A stretch of DNA of 64,000 nucleotides from Sternotherus odoratus (taxonomy: Eukaryota; Chordata; Testudines; Kinosternidae). The position numbers and the translations under genes are program-made. Location of the stretch: contig JAVMKO010000006.1 of assembly GCA_032164245.1 (NCBI GenBank), forward strand, positions 5,781,001-5,845,000, written 5' to 3'. This document shows, piece by piece, positions 37,376-51,200 of this stretch (the stretch's first letter is position 1; each line of letters begins with the position of its first letter). The notes beneath the pieces were generated by a model. That model was not told the origin of the DNA, made no database searches, and saw only the letters and a program-made list of their open reading frames with translations.

Positions 37376-37930
37376 ACTTGAGGGGCTTTGGGTCAATAGC
37401 TTGCTGGATGGTGACACTACGTTTTTTGTCCTTCTCTTTTGGCACTGGTGATTCCAACAGAGCATTGTGAGGTGTGCTGCGGGGGTCTAATAATGCTAAG
37501 CACAGACCCCATGAATCCACTCTAGCTTTCTTTTATCATTTATTTGCTACTTGTACTGATTTTTCTGCTAACCATTTCAGCTGGGCATTGAAAGTGCTTA
37601 ATGTTGGTGGGATTGAACTGATATTTCCAAGAGAATTGCTGGAAGAAATCACTTGCTAATCGTGGGTTGTGGGACGTTCTAAGTTATTAATTCATCTGGA
37701 ATCCCACGGTGAACAAATTGCGACTGAGAATATGTTATTACGTGGTTACTCAATATGTTGTACAACAGCTTGATTTAAAAAACCCAGGGTAAGTAGCAGT
37801 TCACTAGAGGTAAACTTTCCCTTTTCTTTCAAGTAGAACCGCATCAACCTGGGACCCAGGGGGATCAGAACTCTCATGTTTCCAGGTTCTTTCACACCCT
37901 TTGCATGTGCCTGGAAACTTTATGTTCCAT
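37376..37930. other. Intergenic, nothing recognised
   Basis: This directly precedes the repeat at 37931 and may belong to the same insertion, but no end could be found. Confidence 0.3.
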
Positions 37931-38373
37931 TTGTGGAAAATTACAGGCACAAGATGGAGTTAAGGATCACATGAGCAAGTCACATGCTCTTACGTGGCTT
38001 GCTGATTCACAGGGGCAGCCATTACCTGGGGGGGGAGGGGCCACAGGAAGACTCATCTGATGGGACAAACTATGTCTATGGTCCATTGTGAGAGCTAATT
38101 GCCTTTGATGGATCAACACAAAGCTGTCTGGCTTCAATATAGATTTTAGCTGGTGGATGTTACCCCAGGAACAAACACATTTGGGATACAGATGTATAGC
38201 CAATATTCATCCCTTCAGATACAGTGATGGTACATAGATTTAAACAGGACAATCATCTTTAGCTAACCCTAACATTTCCATTGACACCTTACATGATATA
38301 CTTTGTGCAAGTTTTGTTGCAATTGTTTAACAGTGGCAATATTAATGATATAAATGGTCATACTTCAATCATA
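37931..38373 (+). repeat. Interspersed repeat, copy A (partner at 49671)
   Basis: It aligns over about 440 bp with 49671-50099. Shared blocks include TTGTGGAAAATTACAGGCAC, AAGATGGAGT, GTTACCCCAGGA, TTACATGAT and TTTGTTGCAATTG. The element type is unknown; LTR or retrovirus-internal origin is possible. It abuts a CR1 fragment. Confidence 0.65.
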
Positions 38374-39206
38374 CAACATCACAGATGAGTACAAAAGAAT
38401 AGCACAAGCATGTAGGGAGAAAATAAGAAGGGCTAAGGCACAAAATGAATTATATTTAGCAAGGGACTTAAAGGGCAATAAAAGGTTGTATAAATACATT
38501 AAGAGCAAGAGAAAGATGAAAGAAAGTGTAGGTCTTCTACTTAGCAGGGAAGGAGAGCTAATAACAGATTACATCAAAGCTTGGGCGTTTAATACTTATT
38601 TGCTTCAGTCTTTAGGAAAAAGTTAGTGTGTGACAAGATGCTTCACACAATTGATTTTAACAACAAGAGAGATTGACCACAAGCCAAAAGAAGGAGAAAA
38701 CAGGTCAAAGAATGTTTAGATAAGTTAATTAAAGTCAATAGGGGCTGATGAAATTCACTCTAAGGTACTTAAGGAACAAGTTGAAGCAATCTTGGGAACT
38801 GTTAGGAATTATCATTGAGACCTCATGGATGATGGGCAAAGTCCCAGAGGCCTGGGGAAAATATAAGACCTACCTTTAAAAGGAGAACAAAGAAGACCCA
38901 GGGAATTATAGTCCAGTCAGCCTAACTTTGATAACTGGAAAGATGCATGAATAAATGTATTAAATACTCAATCTGTGATCACCAAGAGGATAGCAGGGTG
39001 ATAAGGAATAGCCAACATGGATTTGTCAAGGACAGATCATGCCAACCCAATCTAATTTCTGCCTTTGCCAGGGTTACTAGCCTAGTGGATAGTGGGGAAG
39101 CTGTAGATGGGATATATCATGATTTTAGTAAGGCTTTTGACACAGCTCAACTTGATGTTCTCATAAGCAAAGTAGAGAAATGTAGCCTAGATGAATTTAC
39201 TATAAA
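38374..39206 (+). mobile_element. CR1 LINE ORF2 fragment, left part, interrupted by an LTR
   Basis: Broken frames match CR1 ORF2 in order: [20 protein letters not shown], then [28 protein letters not shown]-like, IRNSQHGFVKDRSCQPNLIS and the reverse-transcriptase block DFSKAFD. Frameshifts and stops show it is dead. The sequence resumes at 40530 after the LTR. Confidence 0.9.
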
Positions 39207-39211
39207 CTGGG

Positions 39212-40524
<1,313 letters not shown>

Positions 40525-40529
40525 TTGGG

Positions 40530-41430
40530 TGCAAAAGTGATTGGAAGATTGTACTCAAAGAATAGTTATCAATGGGTCACTGTCGAACTGGGAGGATGTA
40601 TCTAGTGAGATTACACAGAAGTCTCTCCTGGGTCCAGTATTGGTCAATATTTTCATTAACAATTTGGATAATGGAGTGGAGAGGATGCTTACAAAATCTG
40701 TGGACCACACCAAGCTGGGAGGGGCTGTAAGCATTTTAGAGGACAGAACCAGATTCAAAACAACCTTGATAAACTGGAGAATTGGGCTGAAATCAACCAG
40801 ATGAAATTAAATAAAGCACAGCACTATACTTAGTGAGGAAAAATCAAATGCACAACTACAAAATGGGGAATAATGGTGTTGGGTAGTATTGCTGAAAAGG
40901 ATCTGGGGATGACAGTGGATCACAAACTAAATATGAGTAAATAATGTGATGCAGTTGTTAAAAAAGGCTAATATTCTGGGAGGTATTAACAGGAGCATTG
41001 TATATAAGACATAGGAGGTAATTGTCCCACTTTACTCAGCCTTGGTGAGGCCTCACCTGGAGTATTGCATCTAATTCTGGGGACCACACTTTAAGAAAAA
41101 TCTGGACAAATTTGAGAGCGGACATAGGAGAGCAAAAAAATGTAGAAAACCTGAGCTATGAGGAAAGGTTAAAAAAAAACCCAATCTTTGGCATGTTTAG
41201 TCTTGAGTAAAGCAGATTGATGCGGGACCTGATATAAAGGAGATGGTGATCAGTTGTTCTCCATGTCCACTTAATGTAGAACAAGAAGTACTCTGCCCCA
41301 AAGGGAGACTTAGGTTAGATATTAGGAAAAACTGTTTAATTACAAGGGTGGTTAATTTCTAGAATAGACTTCAAAGGAGGTTGTGGGGTCTCTGCTTTTA
41401 AGAACAGGTTAGACAAACACCTGTCAGGGA
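40530..41430 (+). mobile_element. CR1 LINE ORF2 fragment, right part
   Basis: Continuation of the CR1 at 38374: WVTVELGG-like, then LLGPVLVNIFINNLDNGVER, then [14 protein letters not shown] and NIRKN-like blocks in shifting frames. It is heavily mutated and the 3' end is not preserved. Confidence 0.85.
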
Positions 41431-41506
41431 TGATGTGACAGAGGCCCAGTTGTGCCTCACTACTCTGTGTCAGCAACTCTTATCAGGCCTGACCTATTCA
41501 TTACAC

Positions 41507-41809
41507 CAGTGATTCCCAAACTTGGTTAGCGACTTGTTCAGGGTAAGCCTCTGGGAGGGTCCGTGAGACGCTTTCTTTACCTGAGCTGCTCGCCGCTCCC
41601 AATGGCCGCAGTTCCTGGCCAATGGGAGCTGTGGGAGGCAGTGGACTGGCCTACGCCACTTCCCGCAGGTCCCATTGCTGGGAATGGTGAACCACGGCTA
41701 CTGGGAGCTGCGAGCGGCCATGTCTGCGGACGCTCAGGTGAACAAAGCATCTCGCGGCCCGCCAGGGGTTTACCCTGAACAAGCCGTGAACCAAGTTTGG
41801 GAACCACTG
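41507..41809. mobile_element. 303-bp hAT-like element
   Basis: Termini CAGTGATTCCCAAACTTGG and CCAAGTTTGGGAACCACTG. Target duplications CATTACAC/CATTAGAC (one mismatch). The interior is GC-rich and non-coding. Confidence 0.88.
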
Positions 41810-41817
41810 CATTAGAC

Positions 41818-42747
41818 ATCTGAGCATAGTGCTTCTGCGCTTTAGCTAGTGCCACTACCTGATCATCTTGCCTGAGGACTGCCCCGAACACATGTGAAGC
41901 TGTATTGACTGAGGTATATTTCAGTACTGGGCACAGGCAGCATGTGAACCGCCCCTTTGGGGAAGCTAGCCCCCAGTTCTGTCCCTTCCACCCGAGGCCC
42001 TGCTCCTACCCCACCCCTTCTGACTCCCTCGCCCGCCAGAACCCTGAGCCCCACTGTGGCTTGGCCAAAACACCCCGAGCACTGGCCCTCCTGTTCCAGC
42101 TGCCCTGAGCCCTGGGCCTCCGCCTGGCCCCAAGCACCAGCCCAACCTCCTGGGCCGCCAGCCGGTTCCGAGTACCAGCCCTGGGCCAGCCTGAGCCACC
42201 CCCGGCTGCTGGCTGGCCCAAGCTGCCTCTGGCCAAGCCGCCCCAGGCTGCCAGCCGGCCTGCTGGCCCGAGCTGCCATGGGCTGCCCCTACTGTACTGG
42301 TTTCAGGGGACAGGAGGAGTGGGGGCGGGGCTTTAGGGCAAAGTGGGGGCGGGGCCAAGGCCTGGGTTAGGAGAGGCTCAGCTTCCTCTGGCCTGTGAAA
42401 CCCGCTGCCCAGGGTATTGGGGTTTTTAATTTATTTGTTCATTTGCCTCTACTCTCTTAGGTAGGTCTGACTTGAGACCTAAAATGCAAAACACTGCGCC
42501 TTCAATTCCCCAGGTGTCTAGTCAGATCAGCTCAAATCCTTGGTTTCTATCAAAACCTGAAACGATTTCTCCCTTGTGAAGTTTAGACATTATTTCCTCA
42601 GCTATTCCAGCGATGATGCACATTTGCATGTCTTATTAAAAACCTTTGGGATTCTTGGCTTGTTTGGTTTTATTACAGTGACTCAGGGTATGTCAACACT
42701 GCAGCCGGGAGCCGGGAAGGCGCGCCCGCGTTGGCTTTATTCTAGCG
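41818..42747. other. Intergenic, GC-rich, nothing recognised
   Basis: Segment 41.95-42.37 kb is CCCAGCC-rich with overlapping open frames on both strands and no domain. No exon is supported. Confidence 0.35.
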
Positions 42748-42893
42748 CAGTGGTTCTCAGTTTATTTACTATTATGGGCCACAGATGTGTTAGGTGGGCT
42801 GCATCCAGTACTATCTGTACGGCCCTGAAGCTTCCACAGCTCTCTGCTGATTGGGCAGCCAGTGGCCTATGGACTGCAGGTTGAGGACCACTG
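42748..42893. mobile_element. 146-bp hAT-like element
   Basis: Ends CAGTGGTTCTCAGTTTATT and GGTTGAGGACCACTG. Flanks TTCTAGCG and ATCTAACT are only loosely similar, so the insertion is old or the border slightly off. Confidence 0.7.
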
Positions 42894-43822
42894 ATCTAAC
42901 TACAGCAAAGCTAGCTCACTTCAGATATGTCTGCCTCTGCTGCAATCACACCTCCGGATAGCTGTGTCGCTGTACCCTCAGGATCTTTACCTAGTGCATG
43001 TATTTTGGCAGCATTCAGGGATCTCACTCAAGGTGATAGATTATATCTGTAATGAATCCCAGGTAATTAAACACTGCATCAAGTTATTATCATTCCACAG
43101 TGTTTGCTAGCCAAGTGATACTCCGGAGTTTCCCTACATTTCCAGAGTGCTCTTTAGCCCACGTCCACATCCAAGCTGGCAGCGCCATCTTGTTCATTTT
43201 GTGACTCCAATGAAAATCAAGCTCAATTTGTATTTTTAACAGTGCGGGTCACCAATCTCTTCAGATAGGCTGGTTGTGATTACACTACCCTCTGCTCCAG
43301 TTTTGGTTGAGACCCTGAAAACAAGTGATCCAAATGTCCATTTCGTAACCCGATCTGTTGTAAAACATTGTGTTAGACCCGGCTCCTTCCCCAGTAGTAC
43401 AATTAGCGGAGGAGCTCGGTGTGCATGAATTTTGCTTTTGCATTTCTGTGTAACTGGCTGACTCACAGACATTGACAAAATGGTGCTTGGGCAGAGATGA
43501 GGGCCACAGGGGCACCCTTTTTAGATTTTGGTGGGGGAGGGAGCAACTTTAACCATGATTCCAGGGGTTACTTAGGCACCTGGAAACTTTAGGGTTTTCC
43601 CCCCGCCCCTCCAGATAATAACTTTGAAATGGGCTGATAGGGCACTGTATCTAATTCCTGTATAATAAAAGAGGAGTAAATAAATATTAGACCCACGCAG
43701 CTCTAATACTAACACGTTCTCACATCTTGTGTCAAGTCACTTAAGGGACACTGATTAGGGTTAAAATTTTAATGTCTATTCTTTGTTACTAGCTCTTGAA
43801 TACAGCCGCCCTCTTCTGCCCC
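42894..43822. other. Upstream region of ABHD12B, nothing recognised
   Basis: No supported exon or transposon. Confidence 0.35.
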
Positions 43823-44367
43823 CAGGGGTGAAAGTCATATAAACACTTACTGGTACCGGACCTTGGCTCCGGGCTTCTGGAAGGAGTGGGGCTGGGGGGT
43901 CAGCCTCACTCAGCCAGTCCATCCATGCTGCCTGGCCCAAACGGCCCGGGGTGATTTAAAAGGGCCTAGGGCTCCGGCCGCTGCAGTAGGGTGACCAGAT
44001 GTCCTGATTTTATAGGGACAGGTCTGATATTTGGGGCTTTTTCTTATATAGGCTCCTATTACCCCCCCCCCCCCATCCCCTGTCCCGAGTTTGCACATTT
44101 GCTGTCTGGTCACCCTATGCGGGAGCAGCCAGGAGCCCTGGGCCCTTTTAAATCATTGGCCTGGGGTAGCTGCCCCTTTTGCCCCCCTCACTGGCATCCC
44201 TACCGTAGGGCCGCTGACGGGGGGGGGGAAGGGGCAGTGACATTAGCGGCAGTGCTTTCAGGAGGGTCCTTTGCTGTGGCAGCGCTTTAGCATCGGCTGG
44301 GTACGGGCCGGGACTGACTTCTTACCGGTACGCCGTACTGGCCCGTATTGGCCCACTTTCACCCCTG
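43823..44367. mobile_element. 545-bp hAT-like element with a nested MITE
   Basis: Ends CAGGGGTGAAAGT and ACTTTCACCCCTG. Target duplications TCTGCCCC/CCTGCCCC. The MITE at 43989 was inserted later. The element ends about 390 bp before the ABHD12B start codon, at the edge of the CpG island. Confidence 0.85.
43989..44115. mobile_element. MITE copy 2 (TA-flanked), nested
   Basis: GGGTGACCAGATGTCCTGA ... GTCTGGTCACCC flanked by TA. Same family as 10027, opposite orientation. Confidence 0.88.
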
Positions 44368-44559
44368 CCTGCCCCCCCAATTGGTGCCCCAGTGGGTCAT
44401 TTCTTGGGACTCCCCCTGCCCCCCCAGGCCCTGCTGCAGGGAGGGGGCATAGAGCCCCCAGCCGTGCTGCCCCTCCCCTGGCCCCAGCAGAGGGGGTGGG
44501 ACTGAGGCAGAGCTGCCCCGTCCCGGCAGCGGGTGGCCCCATCACAGCCAACCCTGCAC

Positions 44560-45200
44560 CCAGCCCTAAGCGCAGATGCAGGGAGAGGCGGCCAGGGGGC
44601 GGGGCACAGGGAGGGGCGGGGCTAATCGGGTTATAGCTCCGCCTTCCTAACAGGTGCTAGGGGCCAAAGCGGCGGGGGGCGGGTCCGAGCCGGCCTGGCC
44701 CCGCCCCCCCCGCGGATAAGGCGGCCGGCGGCGGCGGGGACCGACCTAGAGCCGAGGATGAAGCGACGCAGCGAGCGGAGGGTCGCGCCGCCGCCCCCTG
44801 GGCTCCGGGGGGAGGGTCCCGCGGCCCAGGCTTCGCCGGGCGGGGCTGGAGACCCCCCTGCGGGCTCCCCGCGGCCCAGGCGGTAAGTCCCGTTCTGCTG
44901 GGGGGGCGGTGGCTCTTCTCTTCTCCCCCCCCCGCCCTGTGTGGGTGTCTCCCCCCAACCAATGTGTGCTCCGACGGGGGGGGGGGAAAAATCTCCCTGT
45001 GTGCACCGCCCCCCCCGGGGGGTCTCCTCTTCTCCCTGCCCTGTGAAGTGATGCGAGGCGCGTGGAGTCCGAAACGGCTCCCGGCTGGCCGGGGAGCGCT
45101 GCTTGGGGGTGCCCAGGTGTCTCATTCCTTCCTCCCCCCCCCCCGGAGAAATGGGGGGGAGCGGTGCTGCACAGGAACTCCTTACCCCCCCTTCTGTGCC
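44560..45200 (+). promoter_or_regulatory. ABHD12B: CpG island and GC boxes, probable ABHD12B promoter
   Basis: CpG-dense sequence surrounds the first coding exon. GC boxes of the form GGGGCGGGGC occur at about 44596-44605 and 44612-44622, some 140-160 bp before the ATG. No TATA box is evident. The start site is not resolved. Confidence 0.7.
44758..44882 (+). CDS. ABHD12B: ABHD12B exon 1 (start codon, N-terminal tail)
   Basis: The ATG at 44758 has A at -3 and opens 41 codons plus two bases (MKRRSERRV, then a Pro/Gly/Ala-rich stretch). The exon ends CG before GTAAGT at 44883. The split codon completes as Arg with exon 2. It lies in a CpG island, as expected for a first exon. The start is inferred from frame and context. 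Confidence 0.8.
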
Positions 45201-48200
45201 CCACTAGGGGGCTTTGGCGGGAGGTGAGAAGAGTGTAGGGGGCTAGGGGGACCAGATGTCTTGATTTTATAGGGACAGTCCTGATAGTCCAGGCTTTGTC
45301 TTGTACCTCACCCCTTGTCCTGATTTTTCACACTTGCTGTCTAGTCTCCCTATTGTGGGTGCAGGAGGGGTGAGGAGCCCACTGGGGCTAGGGGCAATGG
45401 AAGAGGTGTTATGCCCATGGGGATCAGGGGTGCCCTGACTAGCCATGCCTGCTGGTAGACACGGGGGTTGTTTTATGCACAGGTATCTGCCCCTTTTAAA
45501 AGCTTGTCTTGCAGTGTTATTCCCCCTCCCAGTTCAGTTTTGCTTAATAAAACAAAAGCTGTACACCCACCTCCCCACACGTATATATAACTTTACAATG
45601 GGTACAAAGTGCTCCGAGGAGGATTGCAGATCTGAAAGGAGGGTTAGAACATGTTGCCTGACCCCCCAAAATAACCAACTGCTGATGTTGTTTACTTAAA
45701 TTATGAACATAGATACTATACTAGATATGTCTACTGGGAACCCTGAAGAAGGCATTAAAATGACCTCTTCTGAATCTTTGGGTTAACAGATCTGAAAGAT
45801 ACTAGCTTCTGCTTTCACAATCCTCCTTCGTATTCATCCATTTGGCCAGTGCTCCATTGGCTCTTCTCCCATCTACTACAAATTTCATCCTGGTTTTTAT
45901 GAGCCTTTCTGCATAAATTAATAGCTTCCCACCCTACCTTTTAATTATTGTTTCATCTCAATAGAGATCAGAATAGGTTGATTAAACTCTTATCCAAAAT
46001 CTAGACACAGTAGTGCAATCAGTCTCGTCAAAGATGCCTCTTCACCGCGTCTGTGTTGAGCAATTCTCAACTGTTCTGAGCTACCAGTGCAGCCAATATT
46101 CTGCTTGTTTTTCTCATGTATGTTGTGCTGACATTATTTTTGATTAGTAGTTGCCAAGATGTGCTTGACACTCAATAAACACACACACAGTATGGTTGAT
46201 GCTCCAGGGGTTTAGTGTAAGGACTGGGTCATCATAGGCCAGGGAAAGGGAATGACAAGAGACAGTTTCCTAGTTTTTCCCGCTCTGTCTTCTAGAGAGA
46301 TTATTAAAACTGACATTCTCGCTTTCAATTTCAATGTAAACCAGTCCCCAGGTAGTCCTTTTCCTGCCTGCGGTTCTACCCTTTCTAAATGGAATTGCCT
46401 GGGGAGTCTTATGTTGCAGACTTTTCAGGTCAGGAATTATGTTGGTGCCATACAACCAAGACATGGAGAGCTAGGCCACCCAATTCAGCATTCTGTGTAA
46501 ATTCACATAGTCTGAAAGTACCTTCTTCTGAGTTGTTTATTGGAGAGTCTACAACTATGAATGTCTAGGATCATAAACCCTTAAAATAGGATGAATTGCT
46601 ATGATTTTCCTTGGCTCAGATGTAGTGGCTTGTAATTTCCTGCCTCCTTGGGATCGAGTGCTTGTGAAAAGTGGCAAACTGACCGTAAAGGAGACTGAAG
46701 TCCCCTTGCCCAGTCACACACCAAACACAGCACAAATAGGGGAGTGTATAGGCTCCCTTGAAGTACTGAGGGTCTTGACAGGCCCTGCATCCCAGTACAG
46801 ATCTGCTGAATAATTCCATTTTTATTGAACTATGTATGTCATGTTCCTTGTTTCTATAAAAAGAAAAGCATTCTCCATCTAAAACAAAAGCATCATCCAT
46901 ATAATACATTAAAATATTTAAATTCAGTTCCCATCTACCTACTTTCTTTAGCAAGTTTCCCCCGTTCCTATCGAAGAGCCATTCCAGCTCTAGATTATAA
47001 ACTCCTTGCTGCCTGGTTGAATCCTGCTCTCGCACCTCTGTGTAGCTCTGACGTCACATGGAGACTGCACAAAGTGAAGGATGGGATAGAAATAACTTGA
47101 CTCTAATATTGTGACCTGAAATGTCATCGGCGTGTTTGTAGGTTCAGGCCCTAGCCAAGCATCAACAATAACCTAATAATGACTAATACCTTAATTAGGG
47201 AAGCAATAAGTGTTGGCATTGTTCAGCCTACCATGAGGCTGGTCAGAACATTCAGTCAAAAGCTTCTGCTGTGTTCTAGGGTGATCTTAATATCTCAATT
47301 TCTTCTGTAAAAACACTTCCCCCATCCACAGCATTTTCACCACTTCTGATATCTTTCCTGCCATATTACTTTCCCAGCACTATCCCTTCTTCCTCAGCTT
47401 TTTTCTTCAGTATCTCCTCTTCTGCACTGACACACGCTTATGCGGTCTTGCTTTCTGGAAAATCTCCCCTGTTTTTTAGATGTACAGTGAATTTATATCC
47501 CTTTTACCTCAACTGTCTTCTACTCTTTGAGCCAGATCCCCCGCTGGTGTAATGCTGCTGACTCTAGTTGAATGTTTCTAGTTTACGTGACTGAAGACGC
47601 TGGCCCTTTCTACTCCAACATCTAGCTCTCTTCCTCCCTTTCCCTAACGCTCCACATTAGTGTCCTTCCTCCCATGGGTGTGTGTGTGTTAACAGAGCTA
47701 TGGTTTAAACTAAGTTTAAGAAAACCTCCTGTGGCCTCTGAGATATTCATGCTCTGTCAGACTCCATGGACTGGAGCAATATAGCTAGGCTCACGTTGGC
47801 AAATAGCTAGCTTGCTTTCTGATGAGTATCCCATCATGTTGCTGGGGTGTCTGAACATGTTTGGACAGTGCCCTCAAAGGCTAGAGCCACGTCCAATAAG
47901 ACCAGCCTCTTCTGGGAAGGTTTTGCGTAATTCCTGTTAGCGTGTGATTGGGTATGCGTGGGAAGCCCTTTTACCTGACTCAACAGTTGCATTAGGATCC
48001 TGTATCATTAGCGTGCCAGACTCCTCCTCTCCCTAGTGATCGTGTGAACTTCCTCTTCCAACCTGGGACTGTAAATCTGGAAAATCTCCTGTAGTTCTTG
48101 GTGTATTCATCCTCTTTTGGGTAAGAATACATTTCAGAGGTAGCTTTGTGCCGCATTAATCTAACTGATAAAACCGAAGCAATTAATAGGTGCTTCCAGG

Positions 48201-51200
48201 CTCTTCTCAATGTCGGTGTTGCATGCACAGACTGACTGCATTTGCAGAACACCTTGAGCAGTAATCCCTGTTTGCTCACCACATGTTCGAATTATTTCTA
48301 AAGAAGAGTGCTGACTTTCAAATGGGGCCCCCAGCTTGCCCTGTTGCTTGCAGTGTGGCTGCATAGGATCAGACTGACTCATTCAATTTGTGATCCATTG
48401 TAATACCCTCTCCCAGATCTTCTTCAGTAGTACTACCACCTAGCCACTTATTCCCTGTGTTGTAGTTGTTTGATCTTTCCTTATTAAGTGTATTACTCTG
48501 CACTTACCTTAGTCTGAAATCAACAAGGGTAAAGTGAATACTCTGAATTGTCAAGGTCACTTTGAATTGTGTTCTTGTCCTCCAAAGTACAGGAGGGATA
48601 GCTCAGTGGCTTGAGCATTGGTCTACTAAACCCAGGGTTGTGAGTTCAATCCTTGAGGGGGCTGTTTAGGGATATGGTGAAAAAATCTGTTGGATGATTT
48701 AATTGGGGATTGGTCCTGCTTTGAGCAGGGGGTTGGACTGGATCAGTGGTCTGCAAACTGGGGTGTGTGAAACCATCCATGGGGGGCTGTGGTGCAGGAG
48801 CTGGGTGCTGTGGCAGGGACCATCCCCAAGGGTGCAGTTAGGGGACAAGGAGGGATCAGTCAGGAGACAAGGAACAATGAGGGTGGAGTCCTGGGTGGCA
48901 GTCAGGGGTGGGGATCCCAGGAGGGACTAGGCAGGGGACAAGGAGGAGGAGTTCTGAGGGGGGCAGGGAGTGGATGGGGGTGGGGCTTCCCCCTTGGCAG
49001 TGCATGTTCAGAATTTTTTTTTCTGCTCGGGGTGCATGATCAAAAAACGTTTGGAGACCCCTGGACTAGATCTCCTGAGGTCCCTTCCAAACCTGATATT
49101 CTATGAAAGTGCTAGGAACCCCTCCCAGCTTGGTGTCATCCACAGATATAAGTGTACTCTCCATTCCATTATCCAAGTCAATAATGAAAAGACTGACCAC
49201 TGCATGACCCCACTAGATATGTCCTCCCAATTTTGCAGAAAGTCATTGATTGCTACTCCTTCATATAGTAATTCCATCTAGACCACATTTTCCTAGTCTG
49301 CCTTTGAGACTGTCTCAGGGCTGTCCAAAGCCTTCCTACAATCAAGATTTATCCCGCCTACAGCTTCCCCCATCCACCAGGCAAATAATCCTTTCAAAGA
49401 AGGAAATTCTGATTTCCAAAGATCAGCCAAATACCCAATAATCATGCTGCTGCCAATCCTTTAGTATCTAATATCTTTTGTGGGCAGTGGTGGAATAAAC
49501 AGCTGGCTTGTAAAGTTTCCCGTAACATTCGATAGTTTGGAAGTTCCTCGGTCCATTGACTGGAATGCACCTTTTAGTGAACGTCCGCAGATCAGAGTGG
49601 AAAATGCAGATCCTGCTAAGATCCTTCGTACTTCATACTTTCTCCCATGTGGAGGGAAAACTGTCTTAGTTTGTGGAAAAATTACAGGCACAAGATGGAG
49701 TCCAGGGTCATGTGTGCAAGTCCTATGCCCTTGCATGCTTTGACTCACAGGAGTCCATGTCTGCACAGGAAGGCTCACTGGGTGGGGATAAGCGTCTTCT
49801 ATGTCCCATTGTACAAGTGAAGGGTGTAATGGGCCATCATCTTGAATAGCTCCTTCACAATGTGATGGCCAGACTGGATGTAAATGACTTGGTGGGCGTT
49901 ACCCCAGGATATACCCCTTTGAAGTACTGTTACTTGGTCAATGTTCATAATTTTAGATACAAAGATGATACAAGATTATAAATGGGATAATCACACTTCA
50001 AATTATAATTTACCTTACATGATCTACTTTGTACAACATTTGTTGCAATTGCCTAATAGTGGCAACATTAATGATACAAAGGTTTATACTTTGATCACAG
50101 GGCACCACTCCTTATTGCTCTCTGGGTGCTTACAGAAGTAAGAGTCCTGTGGCACCTTAAAGACTAACTAAAGTATTGAAGCATAAGATTTTGTGGGCTA
50201 ATCAATCTGGGATTGAACAAAGATTTTTGAATGGCTTGCTAATTACAAAAGCAGCTTCTCCTCTCATGGAGTTCACACCTCCAGTTCAGTTGCTAGAGGA
50301 ATACCTCACCCTCCCTGATTTGAGATAACAAGGTTAGTCCAATCAGGCTGAACCAGCTTATCTCCTACCTGGTTCTTGCCTACTTATTTATAGCTGCCCC
50401 TGGACACTTCCACTGCTTGCATCCGACAAAGTGGGTATTAGCCCACGAAAGCTTATGCTTCAATACTTTAGTTAGTCTTTAAGGTGCCACAGGACTCTTT
50501 GTTACCTCTGGTATTCCAGACTAACATGGCTACCTCTTGATTCTTGACAGGTGCTTAACTATTCATCAATTTGTACTAGTATCTTTCCAGGTATCAAAAT
50601 TAGGCCGACTGATCTATAATTCCCTGGATCTGTGATGTTCCTCTTTGTAAAGAAAGGTCCTTCCTTTGCCCTTCTCCAGTCCTCTGGGCCTTGCCCATCC
50701 TTTACGAGTTCTCAACGATAATTGCTAGCAGTTCAGAGATTGCTTCGGCTAGTTCCTTAAGTACCCTTAGATCAGGGGTGGGCAAACTATGGCCTGGGGG
50801 CCGCCTCCGGCCCTTCAGGCATTTTAATATGGCCCTCAAGCTCCCACCAGGGAGGGAGTTCTGGGGCTTGCCCTGCTCTTCTGCTCCAGCTGGGGAGCGG
50901 GTTGGAGTTGTGGCTCCTGGAAGCAGCAGCATGTTTCCCCCCCACCCCCCCGGCTCCTACACAATGGTGCAGCCAGGGGGCTCTGTGTGCTGCCCCTGAC
51001 CCAAGTGCCCCCCCCCACAGCTCCCATTGGCTGGGAAACGCGTAGGAGACAGAGGAGGGGACATGCTGCTGCTTCCGTGAGCAGCTTGTGGTAAGCACCG
51101 CCTGGAGTCTACACCCCTTGACCTCCTCCTATGCCCCGACCCCCTGCCCCAGTCCTGATTCCCCTCCTGCCCTCCAAACCCCTCAGTCCCAGCCTAGAGC

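Noticed and set aside
44631..45204. Minus-strand frames of 150-165 codons opposite ABHD12B exon 1
   Set aside because: They are GC-rich shadows of the CpG island with no domain; a divergent transcript is possible but not supported.
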